This document shows positions 51,153 to 61,789 of a stretch of 64,000 bases of DNA, one piece after another; position 1 is the first letter of the stretch; the number at the start of each line of letters is the position of its first letter. This DNA comes from Pseudanabaena cinerea FACHB-1277 (lineage in GTDB: Bacteria > Cyanobacteriota > Cyanobacteriia > Pseudanabaenales > Pseudanabaenaceae): positions 1 through 64,000 of the forward strand of contig NZ_JACJPY010000009.1 of assembly GCF_014696345.1 (NCBI RefSeq), written 5' to 3'. Under the pieces are notes generated by a model. That model made no database searches, had not been told where the DNA came from, and was given only the letters and a program-made list of their open reading frames with translations. The position numbers and the translations under genes were made by a program.

Positions 51153-52424
51153 CTATTTACTGACGATACTACTGGCGGGTTTAGGACTATTGATTTTAAC
51201 TTTCCCATTGACATCTGAGCTGTCTTTAGGCGATTTAGCGGCTCCGCCAACGGATTTATTACGGGCAATTTCAGCAATGGGCTTGAAGCGATCACCGCCT
51301 GATTCTACCGCCAAGGCACTAGGGTTTGAGGTGCGTATGGGAGCATCTAAGTTAGGGGCGTTTGAGAGCAATCCGCCCAACCCATTGATCAAATTGCGAA
51401 TATTACTACGCAATTGTGGATCGCCCGTGAGTTCATCAAGATCCGCCGTGATTTTCTTGGCATTAGCAAAGGTGGCTCTTGCAGAATCAAGGGTTTCTCT
51501 TAATGAGGCGATCGTGGCAGGATCATTAATATCGCCCGATAGCTTGCGTAGATTTGCCGAAGTTTCCGCCGCATTTGCTGATAATGTCTGAAGATTTGCT
51601 ATAAATTTACCATCGCTAAGCAGAGGTTTGGCACTTGCCAACAGTGCTTGGGCTTCCCTTGATGTGGCGGCAATACCATCAAGGGTTTGTGCCAATTTTT
51701 CGCGATTTACCTCAATTAGATCCTGAGCGCTAGTCGCAACATCACCAACCTTAACCGCCGCGCCGCTAATCGCATCAGCAGTATCACCAAACTTCACCAC
51801 CTGGCTTTCAAACGTACCAACGGCACGATTAGCCGAATCTGTCAGCTTTTGAATGCTTTTAGCGGTACTTTGAGCCGCAATGAGGGTATCATTGAGGTTA
51901 TCAATTAAATTTTGATCATTGATCTTGCGTAATGCTGCGCTACTGTCTTTGAGTAAAGCGATAAAGCTAACCCCCCTGATTCCCTCGATTTCGCCGCCCT
52001 GACAAATAATCAATTGACTATTACAATCCCTGGCTAGAGGATTAAGATCAGCGCTCAGTTCTAATTTTTGCGATGGCGGAAAAATATCAATATTGGTGTT
52101 ACCTAAAAAACCACTTTGATTAGTTTCCGCAATCGAGCTTTTAGGAATTATAAGATTAGGGTTTTCGATGCTAACTATGGCTTCGGCATGGTCAGCACTA
52201 GCAACTAGATTGGTGATCCGCCCCACTTCAACACCGCGAAATCTAACCACCGAGCCTGTATTCAGCCCACTGGCATCAGGCAATTTAATCTTAAATGTAA
52301 ATTTAGAATTGTTAATCTGTACGCCGCGCAGCCATAGTAATGCGCCACCGATTGCCGCAATACCGCCAATTATAAATAAGCCAAGCGCACCATCCTTTAG
52401 GGTTTTTCGCTGCACAAGCCTCAT
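51153..52424 (-). CDS. mlaD: MlaD-like MCE-domain lipid-transport protein
   Basis: The 423-aa protein has an N-terminal anchor helix (GALGLFIIGGIAAIGGALLWL), an MCE domain (INNSKFTFKIKLPDASGLNTGS; FRGVEVGRITNLV), and a long helical periplasmic region with heptad-like Ala/Ser/Asp repeats. It should form a ring that carries lipids between membranes. It overlaps mlaF by 4 bp, so they are co-translated. MlaE is not in the window. Confidence 0.9.
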   Translation of the reverse strand: MRLVQRKTLKDGALGLFIIGGIAAIGGALLWLRGVQINNSKFTFKIKLPDASGLNTGSVVRFRGVEVGRITNLVASADHAEAIVSIENPNLIIPKSSIAETNQSGFLGNTNIDIFPPSQKLELSADLNPLARDCNSQLIICQGGEIEGIRGVSFIALLKDSSAALRKINDQNLIDNLNDTLIAAQSTAKSIQKLTDSANRAVGTFESQVVKFGDTADAISGAAVKVGDVATSAQDLIEVNREKLAQTLDGIAATSREAQALLASAKPLLSDGKFIANLQTLSANAAETSANLRKLSGDINDPATIASLRETLDSARATFANAKKITADLDELTGDPQLRSNIRNLINGLGGLLSNAPNLDAPIRTSNPSALAVESGGDRFKPIAEIARNKSVGGAAKSPKDSSDVNGKVKINSPKPASSIVSK

Positions 52425-53224
52425 ACCTCCTTAGTTAAAAGTTGAATCGGACCCTCGATACTGCCACTAAAAAATTGTTTCACATAAGGGTTATCTGCTT
52501 GATCAATTGTACTCACCTTTCCTGCATAGCGCACCAATCCACGATACAGAACAATCAAGCGATCGGCGGTGCGGCGGATGGTGCTGTCTTGATGGGTGAC
52601 AACGATATAACTGTCACAAACATCCTGCTGTCGGAGCGATCGCATCAAATCTTCGATGATTGTAGAAGCTACGGGATCAAGTCCTGCTGTGGGTTCATCG
52701 TATAGCAAAATCTTCTTAGTCACACTCTTGACCGTGGGATCATCCATAATCGCCCTCGCAAAACTGACCCGCTTTCGCATACCTCCCGATAGTTCACTAG
52801 GATAGCGATCACTAATATTTTCTAAACCCACCATTGTCAGCTTCTGCTCCACCTGCTGATAAATCTCGCGCCGCGATAGTCGAGAATGCTCAAACAGGGA
52901 AAAACCCACATTTTCAGCAACAGTCAGAGAGTCAAAGAGAGCCGCGTTCTGAAAAACCATACCAATGCTAACTCCATGACTATCCTCTTGAATCTCTTCT
53001 GTGGATACGCGGTTGCCATTGATATACAATTGCCCCGCATCAGGGGCAATCAACCCACAGATTAATCGTAAAATCGTGGACTTACCTGTCCCCGAAGGCC
53101 CTATCACAGCGATCGCTTCGCCACTATGCACCGATAGGTCAACACCATTTAGTACCTTATTTTCACCAAAGCTTTTTTGAACTCCGCGCAGCTCAAGTAG
53201 TGGTGCAACCGCAGTTTCTACCAT
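52421..53224 (-). CDS. mlaF: MlaF-like ABC ATPase for lipid transport
   Basis: The 267-aa ATPase has Walker A GPSGTGKST, signature LSGGMRKR, and Walker B ILLYDEPTAGLDP, in the MlaF/Ttg2A layout. It powers MCE-type lipid transport together with MlaD and a permease (MlaE) encoded elsewhere. It is the first gene of the mlaF-mlaD pair, and NfeD follows 13 bp later. Confidence 0.92.
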   Translation of the reverse strand: MVETAVAPLLELRGVQKSFGENKVLNGVDLSVHSGEAIAVIGPSGTGKSTILRLICGLIAPDAGQLYINGNRVSTEEIQEDSHGVSIGMVFQNAALFDSLTVAENVGFSLFEHSRLSRREIYQQVEQKLTMVGLENISDRYPSELSGGMRKRVSFARAIMDDPTVKSVTKKILLYDEPTAGLDPVASTIIEDLMRSLRQQDVCDSYIVVTHQDSTIRRTADRLIVLYRGLVRYAGKVSTIDQADNPYVKQFFSGSIEGPIQLLTKEV

Positions 53225-53425
53225 AGTATTTTCTTATGTCTGCTGATAAGTATTATGGGATTATGGGCTGTGCAACGCTGTGCCTATAATACTACATCGC
53301 TTTGTACTTAACTTAAACCCAAAAAATTCCTAAAAATATCGCAAAGCAACGCTTAAAAAAATTTTATCTGTGTCACACCTGAACTTTAATAGGCTATAAG
53401 ATTAATGGGCTGAGTGGGCTGTCAA

Positions 53426-53950
53426 TTAAATTAATGGTGCAGCCGTTTCTTCGTTTGGGATAAATCGTAAATCGCGCTTTAGAAAAGTTTTCTCGCCAGT
53501 ATCTGTTTCCACCGTTGCCCGAATTAAACTTGTGCGAGTCACTAGCAGTTTTGCCATGTAGTAGGGGCTGTCGGATTCTAAAATCAAGACGCGATCGCCA
53601 ACCTGCAAAGGACGAATCGTGGGAATCGGCAATGGCTGACTATCTAGCGGTTGGTTTGCCAATGGCAATGCGGTAATATTTGCTAGAGCCTGCTCCTTTA
53701 ATAAACCACGCTCTGACAATAGCTGGCTTAATCTCAGTTCAACATATTCCTTGAGCTTATTTTCTAAGGATATCTCGATTTGCTCTAGGCGATCGTTCAC
53801 AATATCAGGCGATCGCAAAATATGCTCTATTCCCTTAACCGCCAAATCCGAAAGCACCTGTCCTGAACTTTGACTTTTTGCCAAAAGCTGAATATATAGA
53901 CTATGGGGAATGTCTAATTTAATTTGAACAAAACCATCAGGTGATTGCAT
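53426..53950 (-). CDS. conserved cyanobacterial protein with KOW/SH3-like C-terminus
   Basis: The ~174-aa protein (ATG 53950; an upstream ATG at 53980 adds ten residues) has a helical N-terminal region (IPHSLYIQLLAKSQSSGQVL) and a coiled middle (~60-100). A C-terminal beta domain reads VGDRVLILESDSPYYMAKLLV and VETDTGEKTFLKRDLRFIP. It looks like a small regulatory or adaptor protein. The family is not recognised. Confidence 0.6.
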   Translation of the reverse strand: MQSPDGFVQIKLDIPHSLYIQLLAKSQSSGQVLSDLAVKGIEHILRSPDIVNDRLEQIEISLENKLKEYVELRLSQLLSERGLLKEQALANITALPLANQPLDSQPLPIPTIRPLQVGDRVLILESDSPYYMAKLLVTRTSLIRATVETDTGEKTFLKRDLRFIPNEETAAPLI

Positions 53951-54224
53951 CGGTAATACCAAATCACAACAAAGCGTCAATAATGAATGGTCACATGGAA
54001 AGATTTACTAAAAAGTTCACCCATGCAGCCGTCATCAATATTAACAAAAATAAACATTTCCCTAAAATCAAAATATTTAAGGTAGAATAAAATTCGTAAA
54101 GTAAAAGTAGTTATCGGTTGTAGCAATTGTTTTCTGTATTGGCAGTTTTTTCTGTTTCATCGTGACAAGCTTATCTCCGACATCTCTATCTCTACACCCT
54201 CACTGAATTTTTGGAGAAAGCATA

Positions 54225-54542
54225 ATGTCTATTTACGTTGGTAACTTGTCCTATGAAGTTACCCAAGATCATCTTAAGCCAGTTTTTGAAGACTACGGCA
54301 AGGTGACTCGTGTTCATTTTCCTACAGATCGCGAAACAGGTCGCGCTCGCGGATTTGCATTCGTGGAAATGAGCCAAGACGCTGAAGAAGATGCCGCTAT
54401 CACTGCCTTAGATGGTGCTGAATGGATGGGTCGTGTACTCAAGGTCAATAAAGCCAAGCCTAGAGAGAACAGCAACTCTTTTGGTGGCGGTGGTGGAAAC
54501 AGAAGTGGTGGTCGTGGTTTCAAAACCAACAACCGCTATTAA
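54225..54542 (+). CDS. RRM-type RNA-binding protein
   Basis: The 105-aa protein is one RRM domain (RNP2 IYVGNL; RNP1 RGFAFVEM) followed by a Gly/Asn-rich tail (NSFGGGGGNRSGGRGF). Cyanobacterial Rbp proteins of this type bind U-rich RNA and several are cold-induced. The long leader upstream (53981-54224) would fit such control. The RBS is GGAGAAA, 6 bp before the ATG. Confidence 0.93.
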   Translation: MSIYVGNLSYEVTQDHLKPVFEDYGKVTRVHFPTDRETGRARGFAFVEMSQDAEEDAAITALDGAEWMGRVLKVNKAKPRENSNSFGGGGGNRSGGRGFKTNNRY

Positions 54543-54725
54543 TCTGTTGAATCCTATAGTCAATCTAGTTGTTCCAAGAATTTACATACTCCATGGATAA
54601 GCTAGCTCAAACTAGTTCTCCATGAAGTACTAATAAGTCTTATACAAAAGACCTTTAAGCCCTTATTCTATCGTAGGGGTGATTCATAAATTGCCCCTAT
54701 TGCCCAAGTCTAGACTGGGAAAGGG

Positions 54726-54778
54726 AAAAATAGTCATAGAATTTCATTCCTCAAGGCTGAAATTCTATGGCTATTTTT
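54726..54778 (+). terminator. strong hairpin terminator upstream of psaA
   Basis: AAAAATAG.CATAGAATTTCA pairs with TGAAATTCTATG.CTATTTTT (20 pairs, one mismatch), ending in TTTTTTG. It lies 180 bp after the RRM gene and isolates psaA. A shorter GGGGT/GCCCCT palindrome lies between (about 54675-54705). Confidence 0.9.
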
Positions 54779-54909
54779 TGCGTAAGCCCATAATTTTGTT
54801 AACTTTTGTAAACAAAAATCGATCTACCTAAACAAACAACAACTGGCTTTTCAAAGCAAAATTGTTGCCTGTTCAAGGATCTAGCAAAATATGCACATTC
54901 TAAACAATT

Positions 54910-54950
54910 GTTACAAAGTCCTTAGCATGAGACAAACCTAAACCTATAAT
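54910..54950 (+). promoter_or_regulatory. candidate psaA promoter with an HLR1-type half-site
   Basis: TTAGCA (54922-54927) and TATAAT (54945-54950) are spaced by 17 bp. A perfect RpaB half-site GTTACAAA lies at 54910-54917, just upstream of the -35 box, where RpaB activates PSI genes. The second half-site is not convincing. The leader would be ~140 nt; other promoters may exist in this 554-bp gap. Confidence 0.5.
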
Positions 54951-55096
54951 TAGCTCAACTAAGCGCAGATAATCTTATAAAGCAGTACTTATCTCATTTA
55001 TAGATTCAGCACTATAAGATGTCCCGCTTAGCTAATTTGTTTTAATTTGTTCATTTGTTCTACTTTGTCTTAACAGTCTGAGAGAGGAAAATCTAC

Positions 55097-57349
55097 ATGA
55101 CAATGACTCCTCAAAAGCCAGACACAGAGGTAAAGGTAACGGTTGATCGTGACGTAGTACCGACTTCTTTCGAGAAGTGGGGACAGCCTGGTCACTTTGA
55201 CCGCAACCTTAAGAAGGGACCCAAAACAACAACTTGGATTTGGAACCTTCATGCTGATGTGCATGACTTTGACAGTTTCACAACCGAAGAAGATACTGCC
55301 CGCAAAATCTTCTCTGCTCACTTTGGGCATCTGGGTATAATTTTTATCTGGCTTAGTGGTATGTATTACCACGGCGCAAAATTCTCCAACTACACCGCTT
55401 GGTTAACCGATCCTGTTGGTATCAAGCCCAGCGCCCAAGTGGTCTGGAATGTAGTTGGTCAAGATATTTTGAACGGCGATGTTGGCGGTGGTTTCCAAGG
55501 TATTCAAATTACTTCTGGTTTATTCCACCTTTGGAGAGCATCTGGTATCACCACCGAGTATCAACTCCTCTGCACCGCAATTGGCGGTCTGGTGATGGCA
55601 GGTTTGATGTTCTTCGCTGGTTGGTTTCACTACCACAAGGCAGCACCTAAACTTGAGTGGTTTAAAAATGCTGAATCGATGATGAACCACCATTTGGCTG
55701 GTCTTCTCGGTTTGGGTTCACTCTCTTGGGCTGGGCATCAAATCCATGTATCGATTCCAATCAATTACTACATGGACAAGGGTGTACCCCTTGATCAGAT
55801 CCCTGCTCCCCATGAGTTCATCACCAACCCTCAGTTGATGGCTGATATCTTCCCTAGCTTTGCTCAAGGTTTAACTCCTTTCTTTACCTTGAACTGGGGC
55901 GCATATGCTGACTTCTTAACCTTTAAGGGTGGTTTGAATCCTCAAACTGGATCTTTATGGCTGACCGACCAAGCACACCATCACCTTGCGATCGCGACTC
56001 TTTTCATCATCGCTGGACATATGTACCGCACCAACTGGGGTATCGGTCACAGCATGAAGGAAATCCTTGAAGCTCACAAGGGACCTCTAACTGGTGAAGG
56101 TCACAAGGGTCTATACGAAATTTTGACCTCTTCTTGGCACGCACAGCTTGCGGTTAACTTGGCGATGTTGGGTTCTTTGACCATCATTGTTGCCCAGCAT
56201 ATGTACGCAATGCCTGCCTATCCTTATATTGCGATCGACTACGCCACTCAAGTTTCCCTATTCACACATCATATGTGGATTGGCGGCTTCTGTATCTGTG
56301 GTGCTGCTGCTCACGCAGGTATTTTCATGGTTCGTGATTACGATCCTGCTAAGAATGTAAACAACTTGCTTGATCGGATGTTGCGTCACCGCGATGCCAT
56401 CATTTCTCACCTCAACTGGGTATGTATCTTCCTTGGCTTCCACAGCTTTGGTCTATACATCCACAACGACACTATGCGTGCATTGGGTCGTCCTCAAGAT
56501 ATGTTCTCCGACACAGCAATTCAGTTGAAGCCCGTCTTCGCTAACTGGATTCAAGGTATTCACGCTGCTGCTGCTGGTACAACTGCTCCTTATGCAACCT
56601 CTGGTGTTAGCCCTATCTTCGGCGGCGAAACCTTGGTTGTAGGCGGTAAGGTTGCTGTTGCTCATATGGCTCTTGGCACTGCTGATTTCTTGGTACACCA
56701 TATCCATGCGTTTACCATTCACGTTACTGTCTTGATCTTGCTGAAAGGCGTGCTTTATGCTCGTAGCTCTCGCTTGATTCCAGATAAGGCAGAACTTGGT
56801 TTCCGCTTCCCTTGTGATGGTCCTGGTCGTGGTGGCACTTGCCAAGTTTCGTCATGGGATCATGTTTTCCTAGGTCTTTTCTGGATGTACAACTGTATTT
56901 CTGTTGTCATCTTCCACTTCTCTTGGAAAATGCAGTCTGACATCTTCGGTACTGTTGATGCGGCTGGCAACGTAACAAATATGGCTGGCGGTAACTTTGC
57001 ACAGAGTGCATTGACTATCAACGGTTGGTTGCGTGACTTCTTGTGGGCGCAAGCTTCCAACGTAATTCAATCCTATGGTTCGGCATTGTCGGCTTACGGT
57101 TTGATCTTCCTGGGCGCTCACTTCATCTGGGCTTTTAGCCTCATGTTCCTGTTCAGTGGTCGTGGCTACTGGCAAGAACTTATTGAGTCCATTGTATGGG
57201 CTCACAACAAGCTCAACGTAGCTCCTGCTATCTCTCCTCGAGCTTTGAGCATCACTCAAGGTCGTGCTGTGGGTCTAGCTCACTACCTCTTGGGTGGAAT
57301 TGCTACAACTTGGGCATTCTTCCTAGCCCGCTACGGTGCTCTTGGGTAA
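55097..57349 (+). CDS. psaA: photosystem I core protein PsaA (P700 apoprotein A1)
   Basis: The 750-aa, eleven-helix thylakoid protein binds P700, antenna chlorophyll and half of the FX cluster ligands. Its FX loop reads [19 protein letters not shown] with both Cys. His ligands in [17 protein letters not shown] and [11 protein letters not shown] are in place. The length is normal. RBS GAGAGGAAAA precedes ATG 55097. It is co-transcribed with psaB 36 bp later. Confidence 0.99.
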   Translation: MTMTPQKPDTEVKVTVDRDVVPTSFEKWGQPGHFDRNLKKGPKTTTWIWNLHADVHDFDSFTTEEDTARKIFSAHFGHLGIIFIWLSGMYYHGAKFSNYTAWLTDPVGIKPSAQVVWNVVGQDILNGDVGGGFQGIQITSGLFHLWRASGITTEYQLLCTAIGGLVMAGLMFFAGWFHYHKAAPKLEWFKNAESMMNHHLAGLLGLGSLSWAGHQIHVSIPINYYMDKGVPLDQIPAPHEFITNPQLMADIFPSFAQGLTPFFTLNWGAYADFLTFKGGLNPQTGSLWLTDQAHHHLAIATLFIIAGHMYRTNWGIGHSMKEILEAHKGPLTGEGHKGLYEILTSSWHAQLAVNLAMLGSLTIIVAQHMYAMPAYPYIAIDYATQVSLFTHHMWIGGFCICGAAAHAGIFMVRDYDPAKNVNNLLDRMLRHRDAIISHLNWVCIFLGFHSFGLYIHNDTMRALGRPQDMFSDTAIQLKPVFANWIQGIHAAAAGTTAPYATSGVSPIFGGETLVVGGKVAVAHMALGTADFLVHHIHAFTIHVTVLILLKGVLYARSSRLIPDKAELGFRFPCDGPGRGGTCQVSSWDHVFLGLFWMYNCISVVIFHFSWKMQSDIFGTVDAAGNVTNMAGGNFAQSALTINGWLRDFLWAQASNVIQSYGSALSAYGLIFLGAHFIWAFSLMFLFSGRGYWQELIESIVWAHNKLNVAPAISPRALSITQGRAVGLAHYLLGGIATTWAFFLARYGALG

Positions 57350-57385
57350 ACTGGCTTAAATTTAAACGGAGAAATTGAAGTAAAA

Positions 57386-59602
57386 ATGGCAACGAAATTT
57401 CCTAAGTTTAGCCAGGCTCTCGCAGAAGATCCGACAACTCGTCGGATTTGGTATGCGATCGCCACAGCGAACGACTTTGAAAGCCATGATGGTGTCACTG
57501 AAGAAAGTCTTTATCAAAAGATCTTTGCTTCCCACTTTGGACACCTAGCGATCATCTTCCTGTGGACATCTGGCAACCTGTTTCACGTAGCGTGGCAGGG
57601 TAACTTCGAGCAATGGATCAAAGATCCGCTCAACACTCGTCCGATCGCCCATGCAATTTGGGACCCTCACTTTGGCAAGGCAGCCGTTGAAGCGTTTACG
57701 CAAACTGATGCTGCGGGTCCTGTTAATGTGGCTTTCTCTGGTGTTTACCACTGGTGGTACACCATCGGTATGCGTACCAATGCTGAGCTATTCACTGGCG
57801 CTATCTGGATGTTAGTATTTGCTGCCGTTCTGCTTTTTGCAGGTTGGTTGCACCTACAGCCCAGCTTCCGTCCTAGCCTCTCTTGGTTCAAGAATGCTGA
57901 GTCTCGCCTCAACCACCACTTGGCTGGTTTGTTTGGTGCAAGCTCCTTGGCATGGACTGGTCACATGGTTCACGTTGCGATTCCTGAATCTCGTGGTATC
58001 CATGTCGGTTGGGATAATTTCTTGAGCGTTCCTCCTCATCCAGCAGGTCTTGCACCTTTCTTCACTGGTAATTGGGGTGTCTATGCTCAAAATCCTGATA
58101 CCGCAGGTCATATCTTTGGCACTTCTGAGGGCGCTGGTACTGCAATTCTGACCTTCTTGGGTGGTTTCCATCCTCAAACCGAGTCTCTTTGGTTGACCGA
58201 TATTGCTCATCACCACTTGGCGATCGCTGTATTGTTCATCATTGCTGGTCATATGTACCGCACCAACTTTGGTATTGGTCACAGCATCAAAGAGATCTTG
58301 AATGCCCACAATCCTCCTAAGGGTACTCCTTTCGGTGGTGCGCTAGGTGCTGGTCACAAGGGCTTGTATGACACTGTTAACAATTCCTTGCACTTTCAAC
58401 TAGGTTTGGCTCTAGCTTCCTTGGGTGTAATTACCTCTTTGGTTGCACAGCACATGTACTCGATGCCTTCCTATGCTTTCATTGCTAAGGACTTCACCAC
58501 TCAAGCGGCTCTATATACTCATCACCAATATATTGCTGGTTTCTTGATGGTCGGTGCATTTGCTCATGGTGCGATCTTCTTTGTGCGTGACTACGATCCT
58601 GAAGCTAACAAGGACAATGTGCTTGCCCGTATGCTGGAGCATAAGGAAGCGATCATCTCTCACCTTAGCTGGGTATCTCTTTTCTTAGGTTTCCACACCC
58701 TTGGCATTTATGTTCACAACGACGTAATGCAAGCCTTTGGTACTCCTGAAAAGCAAATCTTGATCGAGCCTGTATTTGCCCAGTGGGTTCAAGCTGCTCA
58801 AGGTAAAGCTCTCTACGGTTTTGATGTACTGCTCTCCAATGCGGCTAGCATTCCTTCTAATGCTGGCGCTGCTTATCTTCCTGGTTGGTTGGCTGGTATC
58901 AATTCTGACAGTAACTCATTGTTCCTCACCATTGGACCTGGCGACTTCCTAGTTCACCATGCGATCGCTCTAGGTCTACACACCACCACCTTGATCTTGG
59001 TTAAGGGCGCGTTGGATGCTCGTGGATCTAAGCTCATGCCAGACAAGAAAGACTTTGGCTACAGCTTCCCTTGCGACGGTCCTGGTCGTGGCGGTACTTG
59101 CGATATCTCTGCATGGGATTCCTTCTACCTCGCGATGTTCTGGATGTTGAACACCATTGGTTGGACAACCTTCTACTGGCATTGGAAACACCTCGGTGTA
59201 TGGCAAGGTAACGTTGCTCAATTCAACGAATCCTCTGTCACCATCATGGGCTGGCTCCGTGACTACCTATGGCTCAACTCTGCTCAGTTGATTAATGGCT
59301 ATAACCCCTATGGCATGAACAATATCTCTGTTTGGGCTTGGATGTTCCTATTCGGACACCTAGTTTGGGCAACTGGATTCATGTTCTTGATCTCTTGGCG
59401 TGGTTACTGGCAAGAACTGATCGAAACCCTCGTGTGGGCTCACCAACGCACACCTCTTGCAAGTTTGGTTCAGTGGAAAGACAAGCCTGTGGCTCTCTCC
59501 ATCGTTCAAGCTCGTTTGGTTGGCTTGGCTCACTTCACGATTGGCTACATCCTCACCTATGCAGCCTTCTTGATCGCTTCAACTTCAACTGCTTTCGGTT
59601 AA
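57386..59602 (+). CDS. psaB: photosystem I core protein PsaB (P700 apoprotein A2)
   Basis: The 738-aa partner of PsaA has the second FX loop [19 protein letters not shown] with two Cys, and [20 protein letters not shown]. It forms the PSI heterodimer. The start [16 protein letters not shown] is the usual one, with GGAG 13 bp upstream. It ends with STSTAFG and a terminator follows. Confidence 0.99.
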   Translation: MATKFPKFSQALAEDPTTRRIWYAIATANDFESHDGVTEESLYQKIFASHFGHLAIIFLWTSGNLFHVAWQGNFEQWIKDPLNTRPIAHAIWDPHFGKAAVEAFTQTDAAGPVNVAFSGVYHWWYTIGMRTNAELFTGAIWMLVFAAVLLFAGWLHLQPSFRPSLSWFKNAESRLNHHLAGLFGASSLAWTGHMVHVAIPESRGIHVGWDNFLSVPPHPAGLAPFFTGNWGVYAQNPDTAGHIFGTSEGAGTAILTFLGGFHPQTESLWLTDIAHHHLAIAVLFIIAGHMYRTNFGIGHSIKEILNAHNPPKGTPFGGALGAGHKGLYDTVNNSLHFQLGLALASLGVITSLVAQHMYSMPSYAFIAKDFTTQAALYTHHQYIAGFLMVGAFAHGAIFFVRDYDPEANKDNVLARMLEHKEAIISHLSWVSLFLGFHTLGIYVHNDVMQAFGTPEKQILIEPVFAQWVQAAQGKALYGFDVLLSNAASIPSNAGAAYLPGWLAGINSDSNSLFLTIGPGDFLVHHAIALGLHTTTLILVKGALDARGSKLMPDKKDFGYSFPCDGPGRGGTCDISAWDSFYLAMFWMLNTIGWTTFYWHWKHLGVWQGNVAQFNESSVTIMGWLRDYLWLNSAQLINGYNPYGMNNISVWAWMFLFGHLVWATGFMFLISWRGYWQELIETLVWAHQRTPLASLVQWKDKPVALSIVQARLVGLAHFTIGYILTYAAFLIASTSTAFG

Positions 59603-59632
59603 TCTAGTTTGCTAAGTTAATCTCTAGGTTAA

Positions 59633-59674
59633 ACAAAAAAACTCCTCCTTGTTAATGTGGGGGAGTTTTTTTGT
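59633..59674 (+). terminator. intrinsic terminator of psaAB
   Basis: A 13-bp stem ACAAAAAAACTCC/GGAGTTTTTTTGT, extendable by G-C pairs, with a T7 tract, starts 31 bp after psaB. Confidence 0.93.
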
Positions 59675-59808
59675 TTGTAGGTGTCGTCATACTGCTTTCT
59701 CAGTCTCAAAATAGGCATTAAAAACTTAAAATTAACAGCGCGGCGCGAAGTGCCGATGAGGTCGATGATTCTACAATTGATAATTATTGCTATATTCTAA
59801 ATCGCACT

Positions 59809-61665
59809 ATGCCTCGTAAACAAACCATAGAAGTTGCTCTCAGCTTTCAACAAGCTCTCGAATCAAAGACTGCTGATGATTTGAAAGGGCTCTTGGCACT
59901 GCTCAACTCTGAGCAGAGGTTCACGCGCAAAGCCGATATCATCAATGCTATTTTGCAAGAAATGGAAGGCGCAAAGATTCAGCGAATTTGGCATCGGCTA
60001 GATGCTTTACAAAAGGCGGCGATCGCTGAAGTCGTCCATTCTTCGACAAATGACTACTATGCGGCTTCATTTGTGGCTAAATATGGTCAGAAACCAAGCT
60101 TTGGTACAGGCGATCGCTATAGTTCCAGATATAAGCCTTCGCTCTTGAGCTTATTTTTCTATCACGGCGTGATGCCCCCTGAACTCAAGCAAACCCTCAA
60201 AGCCTTTGTGCCTAAGCCTCAAGCCACCCGTTTACAAAATGTCAGTGCTACAATTCCTGAAACATTTCTGGTGCGTCAACAAAAATATTGGAATGATCAT
60301 GAGTATGAGGTTCCTTTGACAGTTTGTGTTATGGAACAGGCTGCTCAAAAAGATTTACTATCGGTTTTGCGTTTGATTCAATCAGGTAAGGTCGCCGTCA
60401 GTGATAAAACAGCTTTGCCTAGCGGCTTAACCGTAAAAGCGATCGTGGCGGTTTTATTTGGTGGCGACTTCTACGATGATCAACAACGGAAGACGGTAGC
60501 CGATTATCGCTACAGATCACCCGAAGATGATATTGGCGCGATCAAAGCCTTTGCATGGACAGCCCTATTGCAAGTAGGCAACATGGCAGAACTGTCTGGG
60601 AAAAAGTTGGTACTAACCAAAGCAGGGTTGAAAGCGCTACAAGACCCACCTGCAAAGACTTTACAGACATTATGGAGGCGTTGGCTCAAAAATACAACCT
60701 TTGATGAGTTTCGGCGCATTGATGAGATCAAGGGGCAAACTGGTAAAGGCGCAAGGGGAATGACGGCAGTGGCAGGACGGCGCGAAGTAATTGTTGCTGC
60801 TTTGCGAGAATGCCCTGTTGGTCAGTGGATTCAGTTTCATGAATTTAGCAAGTACATGGTCGCTACTAGACATCTGTTTGAAGTTACCCGTAGTCCCGAA
60901 GATCTTTATATTTGTGAAGTGGGATATGGCAATTTAGGGTATGAAGGCTATCATGATTGGCATATTCTGCAAGGGCGATATTTACTTTGTCTCCTATTTG
61001 AATATGCGGCAACCCTTGGTTTGATTGATGTGGGTTATGTTGATCCATGCCACGCATGGTGCGATTTTGGCGATCTCTGGGGAACCGACGATCTCCGATC
61101 GCTTAGTCGTTACGACGGCTTGATCTATTTCCGTATCAACCCTTTAGGCGCTTATTGTTTGGACTTGGCTGATCGGTATCAACCAACAGAGATCACCCCT
61201 AGTCAAACTTTACGGGTCTTTCCGAATATGGAAATTGTGGCTTCAGGGAATGATCTGAATATGGCTGATGCGATAGTTCTGGATCTTTATGCCCAAAGAT
61301 GCTCTGAAACAATTTGGCGATTGGATTTAGATCGTCTATTAACGGCGATTGAGGATGGACATAGGGTTACGGAATTAATCCAAGTTCTGGAGCATAATAT
61401 TACCGAACCTTTACCTATATCTGTACAAACATTTTTAAATGATGCTTTAGAAAAAGAAAGTAGTTTGAGGGATGTGGGCGAAGCAAGGTTGGTTGAATGT
61501 ACTAGTTCGCATTTAGCTACGCTGATTGCTAATGATCCACTTACTAAAAAATACTGTCAGCTTTTGGGCAGTCGTACTTTGGTTGTTTTTGCTAGTCATG
61601 ATGGCAAGTTTCGCAAAGCTCTGCGTCAAATCGGTTACGTTCTGCCCCCTGCCATCCAAAATTAA
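59809..61665 (+). CDS. large protein with helicase-associated XPB/Ssl2 N-terminal-like domain
   Basis: The 618-aa soluble protein has no helicase motor. Residues ~460-610 (LRVFPNMEIVASGNDLNMADA; LDRLLTAIEDGHRVTELIQVL; LPISVQTFLNDAL; LGSRTLVVFASHDGKFRKAL) look like the XPB/Ssl2 N-terminal (Helicase_C_3) domain. The first ~450 residues are helical with wHTH-like parts. Such stand-alone proteins may help a helicase or nuclease bound in trans. No partner is adjacent. It is probably real because it is long and conserved in style. Confidence 0.55.
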   Translation: MPRKQTIEVALSFQQALESKTADDLKGLLALLNSEQRFTRKADIINAILQEMEGAKIQRIWHRLDALQKAAIAEVVHSSTNDYYAASFVAKYGQKPSFGTGDRYSSRYKPSLLSLFFYHGVMPPELKQTLKAFVPKPQATRLQNVSATIPETFLVRQQKYWNDHEYEVPLTVCVMEQAAQKDLLSVLRLIQSGKVAVSDKTALPSGLTVKAIVAVLFGGDFYDDQQRKTVADYRYRSPEDDIGAIKAFAWTALLQVGNMAELSGKKLVLTKAGLKALQDPPAKTLQTLWRRWLKNTTFDEFRRIDEIKGQTGKGARGMTAVAGRREVIVAALRECPVGQWIQFHEFSKYMVATRHLFEVTRSPEDLYICEVGYGNLGYEGYHDWHILQGRYLLCLLFEYAATLGLIDVGYVDPCHAWCDFGDLWGTDDLRSLSRYDGLIYFRINPLGAYCLDLADRYQPTEITPSQTLRVFPNMEIVASGNDLNMADAIVLDLYAQRCSETIWRLDLDRLLTAIEDGHRVTELIQVLEHNITEPLPISVQTFLNDALEKESSLRDVGEARLVECTSSHLATLIANDPLTKKYCQLLGSRTLVVFASHDGKFRKALRQIGYVLPPAIQN

Positions 61666-61789
61666 GCTATGGCTATGCCTTAATGGAGATTGGGGAACAA
61701 GCTTACCTATTAATTATTGCCCTTCTTTGTTAAGGTCAACTTTCCTTTACAATCAATCTCTTACAATCAAATTGCTGGGGCTGCGGGCT

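Noticed and set aside
55070-59607. ORFs of 60-150 aa opposite or in other frames of psaA and psaB
   Set aside because: They are shadows of two highly conserved genes; none has an RBS or known domain.
61526-61789. 88-residue N-terminal extension of the DUF389 protein
   Set aside because: It overlaps the 3' end of the preceding gene in another frame and reads as unrelated hydrophobic sequence.
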